A DNA stretch of 64,000 nt from Ficedula albicollis (Eukaryota > Chordata > Aves > Passeriformes > Muscicapidae): the NCBI RefSeq assembly GCF_000247815.1, contig NC_021680.1:3370110-3434109 (forward strand), written 5' to 3'. Positions 1 to 13,285 of the stretch are shown one piece after another. Each line of letters starts with the position of its first letter. The stretch's first letter is position 1. Under the pieces are notes generated by a model. It was not told the origin of the DNA. It made no database searches and saw nothing but the letters and a program-made list of their open reading frames with translations. A program made the translations under genes and the position numbers.

Positions 1-3000
1 CATCTCAGGAGAGAGAGGTCTGTGGGTTGGGGTTTTTCTTTCCTTTTTTTTCAGACCATAGGAATCTACTCAACTTCATCCAGACTTTCCTGGTTTTTAA
101 TACAGAGGCACATCAAAGTTTGATGGAATGCCTGCTCTCTAGACTCTTGTATAATATTATAAATCCTGTTACTCACTGCCTTCAGGAAGGAGCCCACACT
201 TGGGATTTTGTAGTGTTGAAATCAACAAATGACCAACACCTTTGTTGTCTTGCTGTTTCTTGGTGGGCATTGCTGCTGCTGTTTTGGGTTTATGTCACTT
301 TCCTGTGTAGATGAAATAGCAAACATGGATTTTCTGCTTGGATAAGTGGATGTTATCAATGGGATTGTTTGGACATTCACCAGTAAACATCAGGAGTGAT
401 GCTGCCATGGACTGCAGCAGAGAAGTGGAAGTGTGGACACTGCTCTCTGCCACTCTTTACTGTGTGACCTCAAACTGCTTTTTAAAAATTACCTGCATGT
501 GTATCCACACAGGCCTTAACTGTATGTAGAATATAGATTTTTATTCCTTTATTTTTAACTTGCTTCTACCTGTAAAGGAAGATGGTAGCATATAATCTTA
601 AAATCAATGTGGGATAACTGTGATTGTTGTCTAAAACTTGCATTTCTCTTGTTTGAGTGATGGCTGATTTAGATTTCTGTGTGGAACCAAAACTGAGCCT
701 TGGATTCTGCTTTGAACAGCAGAGATGTAGCAGTGTTTTCTCATCCCAAAAAGGCACCAGCAATAGCTTAGTCATTGAGAGAGAGATGATGTTTGTGGTT
801 TGCCTTCCCTCAGCTGATCACTGAGCAAATTGATGATGCTCCTCCAAGTATTTATGGGTTTCTCAAACAGTGCCTGGATTGCAGGCATGAGGAGGAGAGA
901 ATTTTTTTGCTCTTTCTAGTTTGGTTTTCCTACTGTTTGGGGTGGGGTTTAAACATAATGAGGCCTTCCAGTAAATATAAATCTGTGAATTCCCCAAGTT
1001 TGCTGTGCTCATGTGTAATGGGCTACTGGGGCTCCCTTTACTGCTGTGTGTCTGCAGTGTAAACCTGTAGTGTAAATATGCTGAGAACAGGAAATAAGCA
1101 TTATTTAACTGTGACCTTGCATCCTTTCCTTCAGCAAGTTGCATCGAGATGAACAAGGCAGCATTATTGAACTAGAGAGGAGCAAAATCCCATTTAACTG
1201 GTGCTGGGCTTTGATGTGCTGCCAAGCACTGTTGTTTGTGATAGCCTCTGGGATGTAAAGGAGTCTGTAGCTGCAGATAAGAGATTTTCAACCCAAGTGT
1301 CTGCTGATAATGTCATCTTTTATAATTTGTGTGTGGAAGTTACACTTTTAATCCAGTACCTAGCATGGTATTTCTAACTCCTGTGCAAAATCACCAAGAT
1401 TTCGTTGTTTGGGTGTGCAGGAGATTCTCTCTGTGTATAATACAGATTTCAGCCCTCACAGATGAGATCATCAAAGCCCCAGTAACCTCAGGCACTTGTT
1501 CCCTTGTTTACTCTGTGCACTGCTCAGCTCTAGAGGATGCTCTGAAGCTGCCTGTGTGTAACTCACCTGCAGAGAGCACAGAGCTCTGTGTGGCAAGGAT
1601 GAGAACCAGGGAGAGACATCTCTGCTCATGTCAGGGGGGAAATGGGCTCTCTTCCAGCCCTGCTCATCAGCCAAGCTGAAGCTGCTGAAGAAATTTTGGC
1701 ATAATCCATCAGAGGCAGTGTTGTGTCCTTGTGTGCTCACCTGTTTATTTGTTCAGGTGCTAAACAAACATTGACAGAAGGTCCTCTGTGTCTGTGAGAT
1801 CTGGGAAAGAGGCTGAGAAGCTTGGGAGTCTGGACTGAGACCTGCAGGCTAATGACTTTGTTAGTGTTCTGGGAAGTAGCAGCACAAAACACTCTTTTGG
1901 TCGGACTTCTAATATAAATTTTTTTTTTGTGGTAATAATGCAGTTTTTGGCGAGCAGAGAGATGGGAGATCATAGCTGATATTAAATTTCACTTTTGAGC
2001 TAAACAGACTTTACATTGTCCTGGACAATAGATTAATTTGCACATACCATGGGCTCAGAGAAGGATAAATGGGCAGGTAGAAAAGGATAAAATGGCTGGA
2101 GAAGAGAAGCTGTTTGAGAAACTTGGATCACTTGTTTTGGAAACAATCTCCTTTCCCCCTTCCTTCTGTAGTTGTCTTCCTGTTGATGAATTAATGCTCT
2201 TTTTACTGCAGTTCCCATTGTGTATATATTCCAGAGGGAGTACAGGAATTGAATCCAGTTACAGTCCAGCTCTGCAAAATGGTCTGAAATGGCTTGTATT
2301 GTACCAGAAAAGGTAATTGTACAGTTTGACACCTTGCCTACTACAAAAGAGAAATGTATTTTCACAATGCTTCTGAAAAGTTCTTGGATTTTATTAGGAT
2401 GTGTCACAGCTGGTTGTATACTGTGCTACTGTTTAAAAATTCTGTATTGATGGATCCCAGTTCAGGAGAGAGGGATTTGGGAGGGAGAGCAGCAGATAAT
2501 TTTTTCTGGGTTTTTGGTAACAGTACTGGAATCCACAATATCTAAAAGGTTTGTCTTGACAGAGTATCAAGGGGTGAATTATTTGTTAAATGCAAGTATT
2601 TCTGTAGTAGTTAGATTCATTTAGCTGATATGCCTGGTTTGTTGGGACATGTTCTCTTTCTGATCCTTGCAGTCAGATTTTTCTCTCTGATTATATTATG
2701 GAGGAAAACTTCTTACTCAGATCTTTCCAAAGAAACATTGTTAATTGCATTTGGCAGCTGGAAGCAATTGGAAAAAACCCAAACAGCCAAGGTCTATTTA
2801 GAGCACTGACAACAATTTAAAGTGAGTCAAGAATTTTTGTTGTTTGTTTCTTGTGTTGAGATACAGAACCTTGCTGCATTAGTATTCATCCTGAGAATGG
2901 ATGGGCTTTTATGCACCAACATCCTATGCAAATGAGTCCTCTCCTAAAAGCAAACATATCTGATTAGGGAGAATGAGTTGTCCTGCAAAGTCTCCTTTTA

Positions 3001-3507
3001 TTCTTTTTGACACTAAAATTCTGAGGATTGTTGGGCTTTCTTTGTGTTTTGTGTTTCCTTTCTCCCCCTTCCACCACCGCTCGGAATTGATGGGGAGCAC
3101 CATTGGGCAGGAAATAGCAGAAGCTTTTGTAAAATCTTAAAAGGGGAAGAGGAAAAAGGGCATTTTCACCAATGGAAGGAGGATGATGCAGCAGAGTGCT
3201 GGCTGGCTGCCAGGGAGGACAGATGCATCGTGCATACCGTGCCTTGCCCACGAGCCTGCACATTGGCAGCTTCCCTCTCTGTTCATCCAGCGAGCCCAGC
3301 GCTGCAAACAGAGCACTCTTCATCTCACACTCCTGGCCTTTTGCTCGCAGGTTTTCATGCCTGTGTACGGCAAGTTTGCAGTCCTGTAAGCATTACTGAG
3401 ATTTTCAAACTTTCTATCATGTAAAAGACATTTTCCTTAATCCTAAGGAGTGCATTTTCTTTCCTTGGGTCAGTAAACAGTCTCGCCTTTTTCCTGTGTG
3501 GAAATGT

Positions 3508-3649
3508 GATGTGGGGTACTGTCACTGCTGTCAAAATCCAGCATTAGATTGGTCTAAGAGGGTCTGTGCCTTCCTAGACTTGAGTTCAAATGATGTGGGG
3601 TACTGTCACTGCTATCAAAATCCAGCATTAGATTGGTCTAAGAGGGTCT
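3508..3649. repeat. Two-copy direct repeat, ~58 bp, spaced 84 bp
   Basis: The block beginning GATGTGGGGTACTGTCACTG occurs at 3,508-3,565 and again at 3,592-3,649. The copies differ at about one base (CTGTC versus CTATC). A unique 26-base spacer separates them. Confidence 0.9.
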
Positions 3650-5378
3650 AGCCCCTGTTTGGAGAACCCCTTGATTCCAATTTTGTTTAATGAAAGACTA
3701 TACCATTAGGACCAGGGTAATTTTTGGCACTAATTTTCTCATAGCCCTATGATGACTAGTGGGGGAGATGTAATAACTTCTGGCAGCTTGTTGGGCAGAA
3801 ATGCTGCTGCTACTTACAGAAAGCATCTTCCAGATCCAAGAGAAGTATAATGGCAGGGATTTCTGAGCCTGCTCTCTCTCCAGTCTTCTGCATGAAGAGG
3901 AAATCTCAAGCTTTGCTTTCTCACCTAAGCACTGGCATTGAGCATCCTTGTTATGGAGGTGCCCAGCTAGTGTGACTGGAATCCCTTGCCAGCTTATTTG
4001 AAGTTTTTCAAGGGCTTTTCAGAAATACCTTTTTTGTCATATTTAGAATCAACACACTCATATTCCCACAGCTGGGTCTTTTTGGGTAGACTTTTTTTTT
4101 TTTAACATTGCCCTCTGTGTTTTTTTATAGTTGCTCTCAATTCCGTAAAGGAGTGGAGGGGAAGAGGGACCCAAAGAGACATTTTAGGCTTCTAGCTGTA
4201 GTGCTGTGTAAGATTTTCAACACTTTACTTGTAATTCAACCTGTGTTCTTACTTGAAAGTGATGGATAGGATAATGGGGGTGTCCCTGCTTTGCTGTCGA
4301 GGTCCAGTAGTTCAGCAGTGCTGGTGAAGGAAATTGATGGGTTGGAAAATGGCTTCACAAAAACACCAAGTTTACGTACCCTGCTTGAGAGGAGGATGAG
4401 TTGACAGCCCTAAGGTGTCTGGATATTCTGTTTTTTGCCCCTAAAGCCGTAGGAAAGGGGGTGAATGTGTAGTTACTGTGCTTGATTGAGCAGGTTAATT
4501 AAAATGATCCATCAATAGAAGGAATATTTACCTTGAAAGAATGGTTGCTGCAAACTGAGACCAAACACAAACTAAGTACCAGCCATCTATGCTGTGTGGT
4601 TTCCAAAAAATAAAAAATTGGAAAGATCAGTACAGAGCTTCAGGAGCTGAAACATCTGAGATCACTGAAAATCCACAGCCTCTAAAATGCATTTTGCATG
4701 CCTGGTAGGCCTAATTAAGATAGATATCATTGGTCTTCAGTAAAGCAGATTAATTGTCTAGTACATCTTCCTGTGAGGCCCATTATGTTAGGCCATTGAA
4801 CAAAGTGTGGGAGACCCTTGATTGACAGACATTGTTCCAAACAAAAAAACATTTACTCTTCTGTAACTAAGGAAAGGAGGTGAGGGATCAAGTGGTGACT
4901 GAAAATAAGAGCTGGTCCCTGTACTTGGAGCTGATATATGGCCAAGTATCAGTGTCATGTAGAAACACTAGTGTGTTACTGAAGTTAAAAAGGCTCGTGG
5001 TTGAGAGCATCAAAGCTCAGCTGAGGCAGTGCCTTAAGGCTTTTGAGACTTCTTGAAAACGTGTCCTAGGGTTATCTTTGTACTGTCACTTGAAGGGTAG
5101 AAAATATGTGCTTCCAAAGCCACTAAGAATAAATACAGTGGTGTCTTGTATCAGTGATTACAAATCTCATGGACTTAATTCCTAATGCAAAGTGCATTTC
5201 CCATCTCTTGGACACAACTTGCTTTGTAATGAATTAAAAGTGAGTGAAGGATCTGCTGCTGGATCCTCTCTGGGTTGGTGAGCACAGGAGCAGGTGAGAT
5301 AGAATGAGCACATCTGCAAAGTAGGTCTGCAGAGGTATGTTTTTAGCATTCAGAGTTCTCCAGTTACAAATTAACTGG

Positions 5379-5383
5379 GTGTG
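5379..5383. repeat. Left target-site duplication of the LTR (GTGTG)
   Basis: GTGTG directly abuts the TGTC start of the LTR and matches the five bases directly after its GACA end. The flank is GT-rich here, so chance identity is possible but the position is exact. Confidence 0.65.
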
Positions 5384-6788
<1,405 letters not shown>

Positions 6789-6793
6789 GTGTG
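6789..6793. repeat. Right target-site duplication of the LTR (GTGTG)
   Basis: The five bases after the LTR end CAGGACA are GTGTG, identical to the five before the LTR start. Confidence 0.65.
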
Positions 6794-9700
6794 GTTTATG
6801 GGTTTTTTAAAACCTGATGAAAGAAGTTAGAAATGCTTCATCCCTCCCATTCTCAGGCTTGCACTGGACCATGCTTTTTCCTGTATCTGGAGGTTTTTAG
6901 CACTTTGCTTTGTGGTGAACTATGAGAAATGGAAGAAAAATGAAAGCTTTTTGAGTACTTCTCTGTGTTTTCCACAGGACTTGGAGATGCTGTATGGACA
7001 TGTGTCAGTGTTCCTGTGAAACTGTGTGGTCTTGTGCAGCAGGCATGGTCATTCAGCTGCTAATGTGGGCCACAAGTGCTCCTGGTGTGCCAGGCTGGAG
7101 TTGTATAAAACAATAAACACTGCTGGAAAAAGGCCCAGGAAAAGTTTTGACTTTGGGCACAATTGCTTCCTATTGCAATTAAAGCTGTGTTGCATTCCTT
7201 GGCAAAACTTGGGAATAAAAGCTTGTGGGGAGTGCTACCAGTGCACTGGTGTTTATATTAGCTGCTGATGGATCATGGCCTTTCTGCATTGGAGGTGGTT
7301 TAGGGTCTTGGGATGGACTTTGTGTTAGTGGGAGAACTTTTGTGACATTGCTGATGTTGTCTGGCACAAAAAAAAGAATCATATCTGCTTCTCTGTAAGA
7401 GAGCTCTGGCTCTTGTCCTGAGCCTGGCATGTTTCTACCCTTTGTGAATAATGTGGAGGCTTTTTCTCTGGAGGTAGTTGTGATTTTTTTAAACAATTCA
7501 TCACTATCCATTTGAATTGTTTGTATCTCTTTAATTAATGCAGTTACTATGTAATTGTTGACATTTTTCTCGGTTATTTGATTTTCTGCATTCCCCCTAT
7601 GTTTTGTATGAATTAATTTTATTGGATTGGTGTAAATTAGTTACCATTTATCCTGTGTGATAATGACCATGTAACTGATCAGAGCATAGTACATTTCTCA
7701 ACCCTATACTGCAAAAGAAAAGCAAATATAAGTTACTCTTTTGAAACTACAAGTAAGTTTTAAATGGTGATGCATCATCACTTTTCACACAAACTGAGGA
7801 TTCTTCTATTTTGTTTTGCCTTTTTTAAAAATTATTATAAATACTGTTACTGTGCTAGAAATCTCCTAAATGGAAACTCTCCCTGGAAATCCCCCTGAAA
7901 CACGTTATGTTTATGTTTTAGTTGTTTGATGTGTTTTTATTTGTAAGCTGCAGTCCTGCATCATAATGTGACCACCTCACTGATGAGACCCTGTCTAGTT
8001 TGCTTTTCAGCATTTCCCTGTAGTTTCTGCCCTTCCTGAAACTTCTATTTCTTCAATTTATGAGGGGTATAATTACTTTTTCACCTTAAAGCCCGAACTG
8101 GCTTGTTATTGTAAAGTGCTGAAGTGTTGGTATGGCCATTGATAACTTGTTTCACCATCCTAAGCATAAGTTTGAGACCTGGCTTCTAGCAAGGCAAATT
8201 CAAGCTATTATCTGTTCCTTCATGCATTAAATAAAGAGCAGACACCAACCTTAGTAGATACACTTGTCCAGGTCTCTGATACTGGAAATGAGCAGTACTA
8301 GAGAAGATAACACAGCTTGTGTTGGGCAGTAAGGCAAGAGTAATTTTATAGGGTAAAAATTCTGTAGCCTTGAGAATATTTTGCTCTTGAAGGTATTTAA
8401 TGATATTCTAAGAGCTGAGTGCATTCCAAGATTGACAAGTTCCTGAAGGGATGCCCTGGCAGACCTGGCTGTTTGCCTCTTATTTGCATTTGATAAATTC
8501 AGCAGTGGCCAGGCCTTGCTGCTGGAGTGTCCTGTGACTGCAGTGCTGCTGCTGAGCCAGTACAGCTGCTGTCAGCACAGTGCTTTGTGCTGAAAATGCT
8601 CTGAGAGTGAAGATGCAAAAGTAGTTGGAATCTTAATGCAGGGTGAATGTTCTTAAAGCAGCAGGGCTTTCATTTCCAGCTTGATTCTTGCACAAAGTGT
8701 TTTTTCTTTCCTGCACCTCCTCATTGTTGAGTGGTCCTGCAGTTGTGCACACAGGTGTTCCCAGGCTCACAGCCCCCACCACAGAAAACAGCCTGTTCTC
8801 CCCCTTGTTTGAGCATAAATTTCCAGGCATGAATGTTTTCCTAGATGGATTTCTTTGCAGCTGCTTCAACTCTGATGTGGATTTTTATTCTCCCAACTCT
8901 CACTAAACAAATGTGTACGTAATGCTAACCAAAAGGTGTGGGTAGCCGCTGTCCCAAGTCTGTCCTTAGAAGAATGTTAGGGTGTGCCATCAGGATATGG
9001 AGGGCATTGTCTTTTTTGTCAGAAGGAAGCTTTGAGACTTGGCTCTGTTCGTTCCTGTTTCATTTTCCATTTCTTGCTGCAGTTACTTGTATAAGTTGTG
9101 GGACCGTTTCATTCAGCACCACTAACAAACCCTTTAGCAAATGCTTTCTGTTCCGAGGGGAGGGGAGGAGGAGCTGCATCCTGTCCTGTGGCTGTCACAC
9201 GAGGCATTTCTGCAGAAGCAGCTATACAGCATTTAATCTGATTCCCTGCTGTGTGCTACTACCTTGCTTTTCCTAAAGATGTGCAAGCTATGTTTCAGAT
9301 TTGACTTACATTTCTGTGTGTTAAAAAAGATTTCTTTTTTTCTGTAAGTAGAGTTTATGTATTTATTTGTAACATCTGATTTGAGCTGTACAAAGAATGC
9401 ACATAGATGCTGTTGCCTTGTGGCTGAAGCTGAAATTTCAAATGATGAAAAAAAAAAATCCCTGTGGGGAGATTATCTTTTCCATAGAGGTAAAACACCC
9501 CATTCAGTGGTTAAAAGGAAGGGGGGAATTTTCTCCTGAACTCTCCCTGTGAACCTCATTACCCTCATTCTTTGACTTTTCCCCTCTTCAAACTGTGCAT
9601 TTGTAGCAGCAGTTTTATGTTCTGCTGCTGCACCATTTACTTGGTTGTGTGATCAACACAGCTCTCCCTCTCTCCAAGCAGGAGTCTCTCTCTGCTGATG

Positions 9701-10036
9701 TTTGCTTGAACAGAAAATAGTTCAGCCCATTAGACAGGGGTAAAGAGTGCCATCACTTTTGGACATATTAAGAGGATGTTCTGAAGGAAAATTGTCATCT
9801 TACCTTTGTTTGCAATTTTGCTGTTGAGTAAAGGTCAGCACTGTGTACACTGGGAGCTGCATTAATGCAGTGTTCTTTATCGCTGAATGTGCTTAGTCTG
9901 AAGCAGCAAATCAATAAATCTTTTCAGCCTTTGACTCCCCAAAGGATTTTCTTGTCTCCTGTGGTGCTGTAGAGGACTCTGGTTTGGGTGACCACTTTGT
10001 CCTGAGTAGCAATTTATTTTAGCTTCTTGATGGGAA

Positions 10037-10039
10037 TAT

Positions 10040-10086
<47 letters not shown>
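10037..10086. repeat. TTTA tetranucleotide microsatellite, about 12 copies
   Basis: TTTA/ATTT is repeated without interruption just before a duplicated block. A short second run of the same repeat lies at 10,249-10,266, where the block is copied, which shows that the microsatellite edge was carried along with the duplication. Confidence 0.95.
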
Positions 10087-10374
10087 GCAGATATTAAGTG
10101 CTTGAAAACCTATGTATGAAACTGTAATCTTAATAGGCATTTGCTTCCTCCGGGGCTGCTGTCATTTCAGTACATACAGAAGTATGACCATGGCATTTGC
10201 TTCCTCCGGGGCTGCTGTCATTTTAGTACATACAGAAGTATGACCAGTATATTTATTTATTTATTTAGCAGATATTAAGTGCTTGAAAACCTATGTATGA
10301 AACTGTAATCTTAATAGGCATTTGCTTCCTCCGGGGCTGCTGTCATTTTAGTACATACAGAAGTATGACCAGTA
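10087..10374. repeat. Compound tandem duplication, order A-B-b'-A-B
   Basis: Unit A (GCAGATATTAAGTGCTTG...) is at 10,087-10,136. Unit B (GCATTTGCTTCCTCCGGGGC...) is at 10,137-10,192. A second B follows at 10,193-10,248. A, with a little TTTA repeat before it, and B then recur up to about 10,374. Copies differ by a base or so (CATTTCAG versus CATTTTAG). The order matches the larger duplications at 11-12.5 kb and 20.3-22.6 kb. Confidence 0.9.
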
Positions 10375-10992
10375 GTTCCCAGTACTATTTTCTCTGTTTC
10401 CCCATGAGAAAATATCAGTAGTTGTTCACTGAGAGGCAGCTTTCTCTCCATTAGTAGATACTGAAATTATGACAGAGATCTATCTGAAGGCCCTTGGCAT
10501 CTCTTTAAGCTAATTCCTGTAGCCTGTTGCTGTCTCAAGTGTTAAAAAGCATCACAGCAGATTTAAATCAGTACACCTGATGTTTTTGCAGTATCTTTGC
10601 TTTAGGGATTACTTGAATTCCGAATTAATTGTACTGCTGCCTGCAGGTCTGTGTTTGAGTAGGGAAGTTAATGAGAGAGCTTGTGTTTGAACAGCCTCCC
10701 CTTTCATGGGGGCTTTGGTTTGCAGAGTAATCATGCTGTAAGCACACATTAACAGGTACTGAGAAAGGGAAACACAATTTAGCTAGAAATAGCACTGTTT
10801 CATTCAAAATGTTGGGGGGTTCTAAAGTGATGTAGGGCACAGCTGACAGCTGGTCTTGTTCCTCAGAGCCTTAGGACTGCTTGCATATGTTATTTTTATA
10901 TTTTTTATGCCTAGATGTTAGGTTGAGAAATAAACTTTCAGGACTCATATCACAGGTAGAGTTGCTGTGTTTCTTTTCTGCCAAAGCTTTGT

Positions 10993-12505
10993 CACCTTGT
11001 TGGTGTTTGTGGAAAGAGGTTCACTGTTGCACTCCTGAGCCTGTCATGGCCTGGGGCTGCTCAGACCTAATATCCTCTGATTTGCACCAATAATATCCTG
11101 CATATTTGTGTGGTTTACTTTTCACAGATGTATCTTCAAGGCCCATTTTAAAGCATGCAGGTTTGTGTGCAGCCTTTAAAGGAGCTGCAAAACTCAGGCT
11201 TCCATTGAGTAGTGCAAGGTCAGTATGAAGGTCCTCAGTGGTTATAGGCAAGAGATGGTTTTCCAAGAGGCTTGAGCAGGTCTATCTTAGCAGTTCTGTC
11301 TAAAGGACCAGCAGGGCTGTGCTTTGTTCCTTTGGCTCTTGTCCTTCTCCCCATCCCTCCTAAAGAAAGTGCACATTCCTGCCTCCCCTTTGTACAGGCA
11401 CTTAGGTGTATAACAACAGGCACCCAGATCAGCCCTGCCCTTGGATGGAAAGTTCCTGCCCTAATCCTTTGCTGCATTGCTTTTCACCTGAGCCACAGAG
11501 GTGAGTTAGGAGTGCTGCTAGGGCAGGCAGGAAAGTGATTCAGCATCCCTTGTAAGGCAGGAAAAATGAGGGGATGTTGATGAGCTTACACTGGTTATGC
11601 AACTCTGTTTACCCCTGAATTTTATTCCTCTGAAGATGCTTATTTGAAGGAAACGTTCTACAAACATCTCACTGAACCTCATCTCATAGTTTTTAAATGT
11701 TTAGTAGGTCTATGCTTATTCGAAGGAAACGTTCTACAAACATCTCACTGAACCTCATCTCACAGTTTTTAAATGTTTAATAGGTCCACCTTGTTGGTGT
11801 TTGTGGAAAGAGGTTCACTGTTGCACTCCTGAGCCTGTCATGGCCTGGGGCTGCTCAGACCTAATATCCTCTGATTTGCACCAATAATATCCTGCATATT
11901 TGTGTGGTTTACTTTTCACAGATGTATCTTCAAGGCCCATTTTAAAGCATGCAGGTTTGTGTGCAGCCTTTAAAGGAGCTGCAAAACTCAGGCTTCCATT
12001 GAGTAGTGCAAGGTCAGTATGAAGGTCCTCAGTGGTTATAGGCAAGAGATGGTTTTCCAAGAGGCTTGAGCAGACCTATCTTAGCAGTTCTGTCTAAAGG
12101 ACCAGCAGGGCTGTGCTTTGTTCCTTTGGCTCTTGTCCTTCTCCCCATCCCTCCTAAAGAAAGTGCACATTCCTGCCTCCCCTTTGTACAGGCACTTAGG
12201 TGTATAACAACAGGCACCCAGATCAGCCCTGCCCTTGGATGGAAAGTTCCTGCCCTAATCCTTTGCTGCATTGCTTTTCACCTGAGCCACAGAGGTGAGT
12301 TAGGAGTGCTGCTAGGGCAGGCAGGAAAGTGATTCAGCATCCCTTGTAAGGCAGGAAAAATGAGGGGATGTTGATGAGGTTACACTGGTTATGCAACTCT
12401 GTTTACCCCTGAATTTTATTCCTCTGAAGATGCTTATTTGAAGGAAACGTTCTACAAACATCTCACTGAACCTCATCTCATAGTTTTTAAATGTTTAGTA
12501 GGTCT
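10993..12505. repeat. Large tandem duplication, 719-bp unit, with a diverged 75-bp tail copy between
   Basis: Copy 1 is 10,993-11,711 and copy 2 is 11,787-12,505 (offset 794). The copies differ at only a few positions, for example GCAGGTCTATC versus GCAGACCTATC and GATGAGCTT versus GATGAGGTT. Between them, 11,712-11,786 is an extra copy of the last ~75 bp of the unit, with about four transitions (TTCGAAGG for TTTGAAGG, CACAG for CATAG, TTTAATAG for TTTAGTAG). No exon is included. It is intronic, and the paired identical open frames inside are by-products of the duplication. Confidence 0.95.
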
Positions 12506-13211
12506 GGCAGCTGGGGAGGACACTGAGAAAAATGTGTTCTTTTGCTTTGGGTTTCTTTCTTTCCAGTTGCATAGGGAGTCTCCCTGTCTTTAGAGACATG
12601 GAAAGAATCATGGGGATGCATAATGATATGGTAGAACTGGTGTCCTTGTTTTCTTGCTTGCTTTCTGGTTCAAGGACACTCTCTCCCTGTGTCCCACAGG
12701 ACTTGTATTGTTCTGCTTTCACTCAAAAACTTTGGGCAGCTGTGTTGGTGGAAAAGTTGTTTGGGGGTTTGAACTGGCAGAAGTTAAGTGTGTGAAAGGG
12801 TGCTGCCAGTTTGGTTTGTCCAGAGCTTTGGTGTGCTGTGTGAGTGTATGTATTCCTGTGTCCAGATCCTCTTCAGATTCAGTGTGCAGTGATGACAGAA
12901 TCATTTGGGTAAATCTGGCCATGGCTTCAGGTACTCTTACTGTGCAAGGTGAGATGTTATTTGTGATGGTATTGAAGAGGCTTGGTAATGCCCTGAGACA
13001 GTAATTTAGCTTTAATCCACATTTGTCTAATATGTAATGACCTACTACTATCCTGAACCAAAATTAACAGCCCTACTTTATAGGAGTATTTGATATAAAT
13101 CTATCCATACCACCTTTCCATTTTCATACAGAAAAGATTCCAAATTAGTCCAATATCTTATGTAACTGCACATTACTTCTGGCTAGTAACTAATTTTTTT
13201 AATGTTGCCAG

Positions 13212-13285
13212 GGATTTTCTTCCACGAGGCTCTGGAATTGTGACAAGACGACCATTGGTCCTACAACTCATCACTGCCAAAACAG
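13212..13285 (+). CDS. DNM3: DNM3 exon 2 (GTPase domain, switch I)
   Basis: This 74-bp exon lies between GTTGCCAG and GTAATC. It reads [20 protein letters not shown] followed by TAKT, about residues 55 to 78. This is the dynamin switch I segment; T65, in GIVTRR, is the conserved threonine that positions the catalytic water and Mg2+. One base completes a codon begun in exon 1 and one base is passed to exon 3, so both ends are in the same phase. Dynamin exon 2 is normally this length. The P-loop (GGQSAGKS) is not in the window and belongs to exon 1 upstream. Confidence 0.96.

Noticed and set aside
11021..12332. Pairs of identical open frames on both strands at 11.0-12.3 kb
   Set aside because: They are repeated because the DNA is duplicated. 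No conserved protein, splice pattern or recognisable domain.
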